From the NCBI GenBank assembly GCA_964023275.1, contig OZ029918.1:17712361-17776360 (forward strand): a stretch of DNA of 64,000 nucleotides, in the 5' to 3' direction. This DNA comes from Norana najaformis. Taxonomy: Eukaryota; Annelida; Clitellata; Crassiclitellata; Hormogastridae. Positions within the stretch are counted from its first letter, which is position 1; each line of letters starts with the position of its first letter. The translations under genes and the position numbers were made by a program. The notes beneath the pieces are model-generated. The model saw nothing but the letters and a program-made list of their open reading frames with translations, did not search any database and was not told where the DNA came from. Positions 12,723 to 22,872 of the stretch are shown here, piece after piece.

Positions 12723-15700
12723 GCAAGATACCACACCCGGGAACCCACAGCAAATCTAGCAGGGCGAACACGCAAATCATACGCGTGTTTCCTACGCTCA
12801 GCAGTTCTCTGTAGCTGCTCACGTACAAGTCTGTACGCGGCCTCAAGCCTCCCTACCAACTCCTCAGCATAAGTGGAATAAGAGCCCACTCTAGCATCCA
12901 ATTCAGGGGGCCTCCCATACACCACATCTAACGGCGATACTGTCTCTCGACCGAACATGAGAAAATTGGGCGTGAAGCCTGTTGATTCATGGACCGAAGC
13001 TCTATAGGCGGCTAAGACGGACGGCAAGAACTCGTCCCAATCTTTCTGGTGTTCACTTATAACCTTGCCCAGCATGGAATTAAGAGTCCGGTGGAATCTC
13101 TCTATGAGCCCATTCCCACTTGGGTGGTAGCTAGTAGTTCGGACCTTGTCTATGTCAAGGAGCCGACAGAGCTCCTTAAACAAGTGCCCTTCAAAATTAG
13201 ACCCCTGATCTGTCAGAATCTGTAAGGGAGCACCATACCGAACAATCACCACATCCATTAGCGCTCGGGCGATGGACATAGCCTCCTGGTTAGCTAATGG
13301 TATTGCCTCCACAAATTTGGTAAAATAATCCATCAAGGTGAGAATGTAGATGTGTCCCTTTCGACTCCTAGGATGCGGTCCGGTAATATCAAGGCCCAAC
13401 CGTTCCCAGGGTGCACCACACAGCATGGTCTGCAACGGTCCCTGCCGGGGCGGTGCACCTCTTAGATAACGGCAACATCGTGAACAATGCCTGCAAAAGC
13501 GCTGAACTTCCTTGGACCAGCCGGGCCAATACCCTCGTTGCCGGACCTGCCATTTGGTTCGGCGGACACCCAAATGACCTCCGGTTATTCCCGTGTGAGC
13601 AAGCCTGATGAACTCCTCCCGAAGACTCTTGGGTAGGAGGAGTTGTTCCACACCTCCGGGTAACTTCCTATATAACACATTACGACGTACGTAGATATGG
13701 TCCCGTTGGTACCAATAGACCTTTACAGCCTCAGTCTCGCTTAATATATCCTGTAGCTCCGGAACCTGGGCGCCTTCCTCCAACCATCTGCTCACAATGA
13801 CCAAATCGGGATCGTTCTTTTGGGCCCTTTCGACGCGGTCCAGCGGCCCCTCCACAGAGCCCCCTGTTACAGGACCTGCTTCCACTGATCTCACCGCCAC
13901 TCCTCCCCGATCCTCACATTGGCGACAGGGCTTTCTGGACAACGCATCGGCATTCCCATGACTCTTTCCCGGCCTATGGACTATTTCGAAATCGTACTCA
14001 GCCAGCCGTTCCAGCCACCGGGCTTGTTGCCCAATGGGATCTGGGGTCCTTTGTAGCCATTGGAGAGCGGCGTGGTCAGTCCGCAGCACAAAGTGCCGAC
14101 CCAGCAGGTATTGCCTATAGAGCTTGGCGAAATGGACTACCGCCAACAACTCCCTACGAGTCACACAATAGTTCTGCTCAGCAGTGGTAAGGAGCCGACT
14201 ACCGTATGCAATGACGTTCTCGCGCCCATCTACTCGCTGGGATAGCACCGATCCGATCCCAACATCGGAGGCATCACAGTCTAACACAAAGATTCCTTCA
14301 TCTTTAGGCAGTCCCAACACCGGGGCAGTAGTCAGGGATACCTTTAACCGGTCGAAAGAAGCCTGACACTCCTCACTCCATCTAAACGTTCTTCCTTTCT
14401 TAGTGAGGGCAAACAGAGGAGCAGCCATCTCTGAAAAATTATGAATGAACTTCCTGTAATAGGAGCACAACCCAAGGAAGGCCCGAACTTCTCTCAATCT
14501 CAGGGGAGGAGGCCACCGGACAACCTCGCGCACTTTAGAAGGGTCCACCGCAATTCCCATTGGTGTAACCACATGTCCCAAAAAACTAACCTCCCTACGC
14601 ATCAAATGGCACTTACTGGGCTTCAGTTTAAGTCCCGCTTCCCGCAGTCTTTGGAACACTTGTCTTAGCCTCACGAGGTGCTGCTCAGACGTTTTCCCGA
14701 ACACGATCACATCATCAATGTACACCAAACATTGTTCAAAGTTCAGTCCCGATAACACGATATCCATCAGCCTCTGGAAGGTGGCCGGCGCATTACATAA
14801 CCCGAAGGGCATTACCCGCCATCGGAAAATTCCCCGACGCGTAATGAAAGCGGTCTTGTCTGCATCCCGCGGGTCCATCTCAACCTGGTGATAACCACTC
14901 CTGAGATCCAGCGTACTAAACCAACCCGCGCCAGCGAGAGAATCCAGGCACTCATCTATTCTGGGGAGTGGATATGAATCCTTCCGAGTTTGGTCATTCA
15001 AGCGACGATAGTCAATGCAAAATCTCATGCTTCCATCCTTCTTCTTAGCTAGGACCACATTAGCCGCCCACTCACTAACAACAGGCTCAATTACTCCGTG
15101 CGCCAACATCTGATCCAACTGCTGGTCGATCACTGTCCTATGGGAAAACGGCTGACGTCTTAAAGGCTGCCTAATGGGTCGGGCCTCTCCGGTTTCAATC
15201 CTGTGCTTACAAAACGAGGTACGTCCCAGCTCCCCTTCGGTTTTGGAGAACACATCTTGATACTCCTTCAGCAATTCCCTTAACTGACACACCAGAGCCC
15301 CTGGGACTTCCTCGGAAACATCCTTTATCAGCTCTTCCACAAAAGGCGGCTCCTTGCCAATCCCGCCATCCCGACTGCTGCTTTCACTACCATTTACCTT
15401 GACCGGGTGCAAATCTCCCAGTAATTGATCCTTGCTGAGCTTAGTAGGGGTCTCATTTAGATTCAACACTCGTACAGGCGCTACATTGGAGTCCTCTGAT
15501 ACAACAACCCGTGCCAAATGCACACCTGGCTGAACCTCTTTCGCCTCGGTCATCCAAGCTGGGGCGGTGAAGGATATGTTCCTATACAAGGTCCTGGCCG
15601 GTACATCACTCTGTGCTAAGGGGGCTATCACTACATCTTCGGCAACCATGACCCTGCGGCACCACTCTGAACCATCTCCTTTTACTAGTTGGATGCGCTT

Positions 15701-17203
15701 CCTGCCGACAAACAGCGCGCCTGTTCCGAACCCCAAACGGCACCGATGCTGCCTCAGCCAGTCCATTCCTAACATCGGTTCCAGGATCTGGTCAGATACC
15801 AAAAAGGAGGTGTCCAGCACAAACCCGCGCCTAATCTTAATGGGGATGCTGATCTCTCCCAACACCCGGATTTCCGTGCCATTAGCAGCCAAAAGGGTGC
15901 GCCTACTAGGGTGCAATTCTAACCCCATTACCGTGGAAAATGGTACCAGACTCACCTCAGAGCCAGTGTCGATTAGGCACTTCTGAGAACGTCCGTGGAT
16001 CACACCTTGAATGTAGATCGTGTTCCCATCCGTTCGGCTCGATGACCTCTGCCAAGCAGTGTAATTTACCGCTGTCGTCTCTTCCTCCGGCTGGTCGTTG
16101 GGCGCGGCGGCCTCCGTAGTCGAACCCTGGAATCTCCTCGGTTGGCGACAGCGTCGGGCAAAGTGTCCTCTTTTCCCGCAATTGTAGCAGGCTCCATCCT
16201 GCCTCATTCTCTCCAGTTGCGTCCCTTCGCGCCCAGCGGGTTGTCCCGTTCCTTCCGACGTCTCGTGCAGACTTCGTATGGCCGCTAGTTGTCGGTCCAT
16301 CTTCTTCTCCCATTCGGTCTGCCAGCGCCGTTGTGTCTCCCGTTGCGCCGAAAAGAACTGCTCCATCTGGTTCTGCAGTGGACCCATCCAGTCGGCTTCT
16401 TGTGTCCCCCGGACACGGTTGGTTGGTCGTCGACGATCGTCTGCATCCGACATCCGTTGATATGTCTCCAGCCTCAGGGCCACCCGGTAAGCTTCGTCGA
16501 GGGTTCTGGGTTCCCTTTCGCGTACTTTCAGTGACAGTTCACGATCGCGGATAGCCTCCAGAAACGCGTCTCGTGCCACAACCTCGGTCGTCTCATTCGA
16601 AGGCGTCGGGTAGGCGAGCACCACTAACCGCCTGACATCATGTAGCAGGTCACCAAGAGTCTCATTAGGCTGTTGACGTCGGTAATAAAGCTGTGCCCGG
16701 AAGGTTTCCGCTTGGCCCTCTGTACCGTATCTCTGCCGCAGTCTCTTGGTCAGCTCCTCGTAGGTAACGTCTTGTTGCGCCCCGAAATCCCACAGCAGCT
16801 GGGTTGCAGCTTTATCGAGTGCGCAGCGCAGGAAATCAATCTTGTCCAACGCAGTCCACTGGTTATATCTCGCACATACTTCAAACTGTGCGAGGAAAGA
16901 TTCCACCGATCCGGTTCCGTCAAATTTCCCGGGCTTCATCGGCATCTTCCGATGTCCTGTCGCGGCGCCGTCTTCATCTCTGCGTGGTCGGGTGGACATT
17001 GTTCTGGCTGAACCCCTCGCCACTGCCGATGCAGGGCTGTCGAAGTCGATCCCCTCCAAGAATCGGTTTTGCTGACTCTGGCGTCGGTCCGACATCTCTC
17101 TCCTTGTCTCCGGCGTCGAACTTTTCGGCTGACGATCAGATGAATCTGCCAGGTCCAACAAGGTGTATACAACTGTGTTCCCTTCTGACTCCGCAGCGTC
17201 CAT
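12689..17203 (-). CDS. Ty3/Gypsy Gag-Pol polyprotein, open but C-terminally truncated
   Basis: One 1,504-codon open frame. Order: gag capsid-like region (about residues 95-260), zinc knuckle CYNCGKRGHFARRC (about 337), protease DTGSEVSLVP (about 410), RT with FCIDYRRLN and YIDDVIVFG (about 824), RNase H LDCDASDVGIGS (about 973), integrase zinc finger (H-G-H near 1,200, CRHCSRC near 1,240), catalytic DITGP (about 1,272), ILTDQGSNF and IERFHRTLNSML (about 1,365). This is the normal Gypsy order with IN last. The frame passes GSRVWYL, where the integrase C-terminal domain begins, then runs 12 codons into the flanking transposon. The last domain and the 3' LTR are missing. The ATG at 17,203 follows the primer-binding site by about 65 bases. 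Confidence 0.93.
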   Translation of the reverse strand: MDAAESEGNTVVYTLLDLADSSDRQPKSSTPETRREMSDRRQSQQNRFLEGIDFDSPASAVARGSARTMSTRPRRDEDGAATGHRKMPMKPGKFDGTGSVESFLAQFEVCARYNQWTALDKIDFLRCALDKAATQLLWDFGAQQDVTYEELTKRLRQRYGTEGQAETFRAQLYYRRQQPNETLGDLLHDVRRLVVLAYPTPSNETTEVVARDAFLEAIRDRELSLKVREREPRTLDEAYRVALRLETYQRMSDADDRRRPTNRVRGTQEADWMGPLQNQMEQFFSAQRETQRRWQTEWEKKMDRQLAAIRSLHETSEGTGQPAGREGTQLERMRQDGACYNCGKRGHFARRCRQPRRFQGSTTEAAAPNDQPEEETTAVNYTAWQRSSSRTDGNTIYIQGVIHGRSQKCLIDTGSEVSLVPFSTVMGLELHPSRRTLLAANGTEIRVLGEISIPIKIRRGFVLDTSFLVSDQILEPMLGMDWLRQHRCRLGFGTGALFVGRKRIQLVKGDGSEWCRRVMVAEDVVIAPLAQSDVPARTLYRNISFTAPAWMTEAKEVQPGVHLARVVVSEDSNVAPVRVLNLNETPTKLSKDQLLGDLHPVKVNGSESSSRDGGIGKEPPFVEELIKDVSEEVPGALVCQLRELLKEYQDVFSKTEGELGRTSFCKHRIETGEARPIRQPLRRQPFSHRTVIDQQLDQMLAHGVIEPVVSEWAANVVLAKKKDGSMRFCIDYRRLNDQTRKDSYPLPRIDECLDSLAGAGWFSTLDLRSGYHQVEMDPRDADKTAFITRRGIFRWRVMPFGLCNAPATFQRLMDIVLSGLNFEQCLVYIDDVIVFGKTSEQHLVRLRQVFQRLREAGLKLKPSKCHLMRREVSFLGHVVTPMGIAVDPSKVREVVRWPPPLRLREVRAFLGLCSYYRKFIHNFSEMAAPLFALTKKGRTFRWSEECQASFDRLKVSLTTAPVLGLPKDEGIFVLDCDASDVGIGSVLSQRVDGRENVIAYGSRLLTTAEQNYCVTRRELLAVVHFAKLYRQYLLGRHFVLRTDHAALQWLQRTPDPIGQQARWLERLAEYDFEIVHRPGKSHGNADALSRKPCRQCEDRGGVAVRSVEAGPVTGGSVEGPLDRVERAQKNDPDLVIVSRWLEEGAQVPELQDILSETEAVKVYWYQRDHIYVRRNVLYRKLPGGVEQLLLPKSLREEFIRLAHTGITGGHLGVRRTKWQVRQRGYWPGWSKEVQRFCRHCSRCCRYLRGAPPRQGPLQTMLCGAPWERLGLDITGPHPRSRKGHIYILTLMDYFTKFVEAIPLANQEAMSIARALMDVVIVRYGAPLQILTDQGSNFEGHLFKELCRLLDIDKVRTTSYHPSGNGLIERFHRTLNSMLGKVISEHQKDWDEFLPSVLAAYRASVHESTGFTPNFLMFGRETVSPLDVVYGRPPELDARVGSYSTYAEELVGRLEAAYRLVREQLQRTAERRKHAYDLRVRPARFAVGSRVWYLASPSGFLPSKS

Positions 17204-17267
17204 ACTGGCTTCCTACCGACAATCTTTGACAGGCGAACGACCCTCTCAACAGAAGTAGACAAACGTA

Positions 17268-17284
17268 CCCCACTTCTGGTACCA
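17268..17284 (-). promoter_or_regulatory. Primer-binding site of the Gypsy element
   Basis: TGGTACCAGAAGTGGGG starts three bases after the LTR end and begins with TGG, complementary to a tRNA CCA end. It would prime minus-strand DNA synthesis. The tRNA species is not assigned. Confidence 0.6.
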
Positions 17285-17613
17285 AGTTGTGGCAAACGGC
17301 GGTCTGTCTTTTCCGTCGACGAGTGTTCTGCAAGTCCGTCAGGTTCGGCTCCCCCTAAGTCTAGCGGGAGGCTTCTTATACTTCTCAAGTGAAGAACAAC
17401 GAAGTAACCTTCTCGAATTTAATGGTGCTCAACTCGAGCAACCAACTTTAATTAACTTCGAAGATCACACACAATTCGGTAAGAAAGTCAAACAATTCGC
17501 CACGAGTCATAACTCAGTCACATGAGAACTCTACAGTTAGGTTCGCGCCCCGACAACAACACAGCAACGGCAGCAACCGCAGCAACCGAACCCAAACCAA
17601 AATCAACCCCTCA

Positions 17614-17621
17614 CTTATATA
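17614..17621 (-). promoter_or_regulatory. TATA box in the Gypsy LTR
   Basis: TATATAAG on the minus strand, directly downstream of the U3 tandem repeats, as expected for the LTR Pol II promoter. Transcription would start about 30 bp on, near 17,585. Confidence 0.6.
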
Positions 17622-17636
17622 CCTGTAAACTACAGC

Positions 17637-17940
17637 TTAGTTTAAGCCTACAGTGAGTTTAAGCCTACGGCGAGTTTAAGCCTGCAATGAGTTTAAGCCT
17701 ACGGCGAGTTTAAGCCTACAATGAGTTTAAGCCTACGGCCGAGTTTAAGCCTGCAGCGAGTTTAAGCCTACGGCCGAGTTTAAGCCTACAATGAGTTTAA
17801 GCCTACGGCCGAGTTTAAGCCTGCAGCGAGTTTAAGCCTACGGCGAGTTTAAGCCTACAATGAGTTTAAGCCTACGGCCGAGTTTAAGCCTGCAGCGAGT
17901 TTAAGCCTACAATGAGTTTAAGCCTGCAGCTTAGCTTAAG
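17637..17940. repeat. 17-18 bp tandem repeat in U3 of the Gypsy LTR
   Basis: About 17 copies of GAGTTTAAGCCTACGGC and close variants (CTGCAGC, CTACAAT). The position just upstream of the TATA box suggests an enhancer-like array, an inference from place only. Confidence 0.95.
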
Positions 17941-17974
17941 CCTAAACTGGCGAGGGTTCGCCACAATATGCATT

Positions 17975-19365
17975 TTTAGTGACATTTTACCGCCATCAGA
18001 TGAAATGCTTGATGCACCTTTTCAACCAGCTGAACATAATTTGATGATTTGTTATTGCCCAGAAAATTGCTGACGACATCCTTCAACGATCGCCAACTTA
18101 ACCTTATTCAGAAGTTCGTCAAAGCGAATGTCATTCATCAGTTCCATGATCTGTGGACCAACAAATATGCCTTCTCGTATCTTGGCCTCACTTGTGCGAG
18201 GAAACTTGTCTCTTAAGTACTTGAACCCCTTTCCCTCTTTCTTCAACGCCTTGACAAAGTTCTTCACTAGTCCAAGCTTTATGTGAAGAGGTGGCAACAA
18301 AACGTTAGTGGGATCAACAAATGGTTCGTGATGAACGTTCTTTTGGCCTGGTACCAAACGTTTGCGACGTGGCCAGTCCTTCTTGATGTAATGGGAATTT
18401 CTTGTACGACTGTCCCACTCACAGTACTTTGTATACCTTAGCTGCAGCCCAACAAGAAGTGCTACAACTTTCAAATCACCACACAAATTCCAGTTATGCT
18501 TACTGTACTGGATAGATGACAGTAACAGCTTTATATTATCACACGTCTCTTTCATGTGCACAGCTTGCCCTACAGGTATTGATGGACACCTATTTCCATT
18601 GTGTAATAAAACTGCTTTAAGCTTAAACTCGATGAATCAATGAACAATCGCCATTCTTCCCGATCATATTGATAACCTGGTGCGCCAAACAATCCTTCAA
18701 CATCTTTGCAGAAACATAAAGTATCGTTTTTATCAAAAAACTTTATCAAGTCGTCATGTCGCTTGCGAAATACAGCAGATTCCATCCCTGAAGCCCAGCA
18801 ATTCCGCTTGACTATGATAAATTTAAGTACCTGGCTAGGTCATTTAGTTCAGGTTGAATAATCAAATGAGGCTTACAGTATTGCAATGGTTGGAAATCAA
18901 GATCTGTGAAGTCTTCTGTTTCCTCTGTCACAGTCTCATCAACGTCGTCGATGGTCCACACAGCTGGTGGCTTAGGCACAGGAAGACTGTCATCATGTGG
19001 TTAGTGGTCTCACTGCCGATGGAATATTAGGATATTCAATTGATTTCTTGCTTTTGGAGGAATGGCAGAAAACATTTGTTAAACAGAAATAACAGTCTGA
19101 AACATGATCTTTCTGCTCCCGCCATATCATTGGAACAGCAAACGGCATAGACGGCCGAGAACCATTCATCCATGCTCTGAGATTGACTGCGCAAGATGTA
19201 CAAAAATATGAGGTGCCCAATCTTTATCGTGGTCTTTACATCCAAAATACAGTTCATACGCTCCCATAACAAGTGGAGTCATTGTCTTCTTTTGAGATTT
19301 CAAAGTGAACTCACCGCAGATGTAGCAAAACGTATCACGGCTGTTGATGCAATCACGTGACATTT
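17975..19365 (-). pseudogene. GERFHQ-family protein, N-terminal and middle parts (copy 1)
   Basis: Blocks in order: MSRDCINSRDTFCYICGEFT with a CxxC pair near 19,330, a cysteine-containing block ending MPFAVPMIWREQKDHVSDCY near 19,120, PNIPSA near 19,030, EEWRLFIDSSSLSLK near 18,640, HMKETCDNIKLLL and CGDLKVVALLVGLQL near 18,470, then LLPPLHIKLGLVKNFVKALK near 18,270 and KIREGIFVGPQI near 18,160. Frame changes separate the blocks (near 19,200, 18,800, 18,570 and 18,060). The reading ends at the Gypsy insertion near 17,970 and resumes at 12,722. Cys-rich N-terminal blocks suggest zinc binding. Function is unknown. Confidence 0.7.
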
Positions 19366-19633
19366 TGAACTCACCACAATACTTTAACGTTTGAAAAGCA
19401 GGAAAATATTGCCAAATATGTTAGTGAAGAAATAAATATATTCATTACGCCTCTTACATAATTAGTAAGTGTATCAAAATTATCGCTGAAACACTAGGAA
19501 TATGTTAATTACAATTATCAATAGAAACCATTATGACGCAACTTTCGGCAATTTTACAAAAAGGTCACGTAATATAGAAATTCCGTGCTCATTTCTAAAA
19601 TCAGCGACTGATACACTGCTAGAATCATCAAAA

Positions 19634-19670
19634 TTTAGTACGGAAGCAAAAATCATGTTGACCAGTGTTA
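19634..19670 (-). repeat. Right TIR of the GERFHQ transposon
   Basis: Reverse complement begins TAACACTGGTCAACATGAT and reaches TTTTTGCTTCCG. It pairs with 12,305-12,341. The terminus of the second copy at 59,390-59,415 resembles it (about 21 of 26 bases by eye). Confidence 0.7.
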
Positions 19671-19749
19671 TTCCTGTGCGTGTACGAAATGTTTCGCTGT
19701 GGCATTTGGCTTGCGCCAGATTTAGTCACAATGAAAAGGCATTCAAGCT

Positions 19750-19955
19750 GCCGTTACCGTCGCTTGAATTCTAACGATAAGTTCAAGTCCTCTACACTGC
19801 CGCATAATATAGCGCCACAACGAACTGACCCTGAACGACATTAGAGAACCGACAGAACGCAGAAGACTAGGCAGTGAATTCCAAAGCTTTGAGTCATCCA
19901 CGGAGAACGCCAGATAGCTCAGCACTGTTCTAATCATTATTATTACCATTTTAAT
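19750..19955 (-). pseudogene. LINE RT C-terminal fragment
   Basis: Encodes FSVDDSKLWNSLPSLLR, the conserved segment after the RT thumb of L2/CR1-like LINEs. It is a short 3' fragment abutting LINE A and distinct from it, because LINE A has its own version (APRIWNRLP). Confidence 0.55.
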
Positions 19956-19957
19956 TT

Positions 19958-21387
19958 TTATTTATTTAAAGCACTTGTAACGTGCGCAATGTCAGTACAC
20001 CTGAACCTGAGGCGCAGATGTATGTTCGCTAGGGGCCAAGATGGATTCATGCAAAAAGCTAGGATGAAGTAGCGAGTCTTAACAAGTGATTTAAAAGATG
20101 ATAGCGAGTTTGCAAGTCGGGCCTTATGTGGTAGACGATTCCAAATGCGAGGAGCACAGCATCTAAAGGCATGTGATCCTACAATTGTCCTGAACCTAGG
20201 TTCTTGCAACAAACCAGTATCAGAAGAAGGCAAGAACCTGGGAGGGCGATATGGAGTCAGCAAAGTATTAAGATATGATGGAAGGCCAGTGTTCTGATCC
20301 TTAAAGGTCAAGCATGCAATTTTAAACTTAATACGCCACTCAACATGAAACCAGTGAAGTTCACTAAGGCGACCTAATGCATTATATGCATAAGAAGAAC
20401 ATGTAACAACCCTAGAAAGAGTTTTTGAACCATTTGGAGCTTTTTGACAGTAAAAGAGATATACCGTATAACAATGCATTTGCATAGTCTAATCGAGAAG
20501 TAAAAAGTGCACATGCCACTGTTTTAGCCATGTCATTAGAGAATGTCTGATGTGACGAAATGCCTTGATGTGGTAGAAACAAGACCTGCAAATCGAAGAT
20601 ACGTGTGAAGTCATAGCGAGCGAGTTATCAAGGGTGACACTGAGAGTTTTGATTTTGTCTGTTAGTGAGATTTTGGTTCCTGCAAGGTCCATAGAAGAAT
20701 GCGAAGTGAAAGACTGCATACACTGGTGAGTTGTGAAAAGAATTGCCTCTGACTTATCTGGATTGATTGCAAGATCATTAAAGCAGAACTAAGTGTGAAG
20801 AGAGGACAAACAGTGTTCAAGTTTAGTTTTAGCTGAGGGATCTGTTGTAGAGAGCAACGTGTAGTTGAGTATCATCAGCATATTGCTGCACCGATGTATT
20901 GTGCGTGCGTGCAATTTGACAAATGGACGAAACAAAAATATAAAATAGGAGAGGCCCAAGGACAGAACTCTGAGGTACAACTGAACGACAGGCAAAAGGG
21001 TCAGAGCTAGATGAGTTTATTGCCACTCGGTGAGAACGATCATTAAGATAAGAAGATATCCAGTGAAGAGCAGGACCAGTAATTGCAAAAGATGTGTAGA
21101 GTCGAAACAGCAAAATACCATGATCTATAGTATAAAACGCAGCACTCAAATCAAGAGATATAAGAAGAGATGCTTTGCCAGAATCCATTAAATTAAATAT
21201 ATTGCTAACTGTGGCAGTAAGAGCAGTCTCAGTTGAATGATATTTACGATAAGCCGACTGAAAAGGACTAAAATTCGGAGAAGATGTCACATGCCCCTGA
21301 AGACGTATGAGAAATAGGCGTTCAAGCAGTTTGGAGATATTACTCAGACTGGAAATAGGCCTATAATTATCCAGGCAATTATTACTA
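19958..21387 (-). pseudogene. LINE A (L2/CR1-like) reverse transcriptase, 5'-truncated
   Basis: A non-LTR RT that would copy its own RNA at a nicked target. Right to left: DNYRPISSLSNISKLLERLF near 21,360, FQSAYRKYHSTETAL near 21,240, LLISLDLSAAF near 21,165, catalytic YADDTQL near 20,865, then in other frames GTKISLTDKIKTLSVTLDNS near 20,660 and the tail ELHWFHVEWRIKFKI and APRIWNRLPHKARL near 20,330-20,120. Frames change near 20,830 and 20,490. DLSAAF is followed by YTIDH where the family has DTIDH, so a catalytic Asp is lost. No endonuclease part is present; the 5' end stops at an inverted LINE piece at 21,388. Confidence 0.8.
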
Positions 21388-21473
21388 CCATTCCACTTAA
21401 ACTGCACTACTTGCCCTTCACAATCACATAATCAGCTACGTGGAAATGTAGCTGTTCTCATTTGACTTGACCT
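21388..21473 (+). mobile_element. Inverted fragment of LINE B reverse transcriptase
   Basis: These 86 bases are the reverse complement of 22,514-22,600 with few changes (shared CCATTCCACTTAAACTGCAC and GCCCTTCACAATCACATAAT). The piece of LINE B therefore exists in both orientations about 1 kb apart, head to head with LINE A. Confidence 0.8.
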
Positions 21474-21545
21474 TTCTGCCGAAAAATGAAAAATAAAATA
21501 ATTACTAATTAATAACTTCATTATTATTACTAATTAATAACTTCT

Positions 21546-21640
21546 GAAACCTTGTGTCTAATGCACAAGGCTTCAAACGATGGTGCGCCAAACCAAGCCG
21601 CAAAAAAATTGTTGTGCGTAGAATAGCAGGAGTCAGCGTA
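21546..21640 (+). repeat. Dispersed repeat family R1, copy 3 (partial)
   Basis: Contains TGTCTAATGCACAAGGC, CAAACGATGGTGCGCCAAA as in copies at 11,893 and 48,551, then diverges. A short duplication of ATTACTAATTAATAACTTC lies just left of it (21,500-21,543). Confidence 0.55.
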
Positions 21641-22089
21641 TCCGTGATCGAGTGAACCATTTGCTAGGATGAGGAGTGAGCAATGAGCGGAGATGCAAGC
21701 GTAAGCTTGTAAGCCTTGTAAACTAAGACAGTTTTTAAACGGAATTCCTTGATGATCAATCAGTGTGATGAATGCCATAATGGTGTAATATACTGAGGGT
21801 TTCTCGCAATGGCTCTAGCCAAAGAAATTTGAACTAGGTGTAGATTGTGCAAAAAATTGTTTTAGCAGTACCAATGAGAACTGAGTTGCTGCAGTCGAGT
21901 CGGCAAGAAACCAGAGCAGTCGCTAGCGAAACCAAGACAGTTTGAGAATGTAATGTCTAATTCTGTGTACATCCGTATGTGAAAATGAACTGATTTGCAT
22001 ACAGTTTTAACATTGTCGGAAATAGACATGAATGAATCCAAAGCAATGGCTAAACTGCATGCACATTCGAAATGATTAACAGTCAATCC

Positions 22090-22809
22090 ACCTGACTAAA
22101 CAGACATCAGCCAAACAAATTTGTGCAGTTTTGACTTTTTCTAAGAGAAGGAATTCAGCCTTCGAAGGATTCAGTGTAAGCTTGCCATGCAAGACTGAAC
22201 AGCACCGAAAACAGAAGCAAGCAATTGGAGAGCAGAGTTAGACGAGGAGCTATCGAATGAAAGATATAGCTGGGTATCGTCGACACATAGGTGATCGCTT
22301 AGAGAGCTTTCAGTGAGTAGTGAAACAACTGGAATTATATATAGTGTAAACAGAAGATTTTTTAGCTCAGAACCTTGCATAACACCACAGTTCAAAACAA
22401 ATGCAAGTAAGATGCAAACCAGTTATGAACAGGACCAGTTAGGCGAAACATTGCTGGAGGCGGTGAAGGAGTATGTCGTAATCGACAATATCAAAAGCGG
22501 CAGAAAGATCAAGTAAAATGAGAACAGCTACTTTTCCACGGAGCTGATTATGTGATTGTGAAGGGCAAGTAGTGCAGTTTAAGTGGAATGGTAGGCATAC
22601 TTGTGTAGAAAGATTGACAAAAGGTGTCAAACTCAAGTGGCTTGCAGACACCTTTTCCTAAATTTTTGGGATAAACTTGAGATCAGAGTTGGTGTGATGG
22701 TTGGAGAGATACCCATGAGATAGGTTTTAGGAAGAGTTTTAACTATGGTATGCCCAACGCTGGCGGGAAAGAGCCTTAAGCGAGCGAGCGATCGATCGAT
22801 CGAGCGAGC

Positions 22810-22872
<63 letters not shown>

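Larger units (their letters stand above)
12723..17965 (-). mobile_element. Gypsy element with a 5' LTR but no 3' LTR
   Basis: The 5' LTR (17,288-17,965), primer-binding site and Gag-Pol frame are present; the element stops in the integrase C-terminus at about 12,723. The flanking GERFHQ gene resumes there almost exactly where it broke off on the other side (reading KMH on one side and LHPHLAFF on the other, as in the copy at 59,390), with at most about one base lost. No target duplication of 4-6 bp is visible. Confidence 0.8.
17288..17965 (-). repeat. 5' LTR of the Gypsy element, 678 bp
   Basis: Reads TGTGGCGAACC at the outer end (17965) and GTTTGCCACA at the inner end (17288), so it has TG...CA ends with a short inverted repeat. 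It is followed by a primer-binding site three bases on. No second copy lies in the window, so the assignment rests on ends and position. U3 holds a tandem repeat and a TATA box. Confidence 0.75.
12305..19670 (-). mobile_element. DNA transposon encoding a GERFHQ-motif protein, split by a Gypsy element
   Basis: The ends are inverted copies beginning TAACACTGGTCAA (12305 inward and 19670 inward), and both continue into a T-rich stretch ending TTTTTGCTTC. Between them, on the minus strand, lies a decayed copy of a repetitive invertebrate protein family in two parts (17,975-19,365 and 12,480-12,722). The Gypsy element at 12,723-17,965 separates them; without it the transposon is about 2.1 kb. The outer bases (ATAA on the left, TTAT on the right) do not define a clear target duplication. 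The TIRs argue that this family is a transposon in its own right; its superfamily is not established here. Confidence 0.65.
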
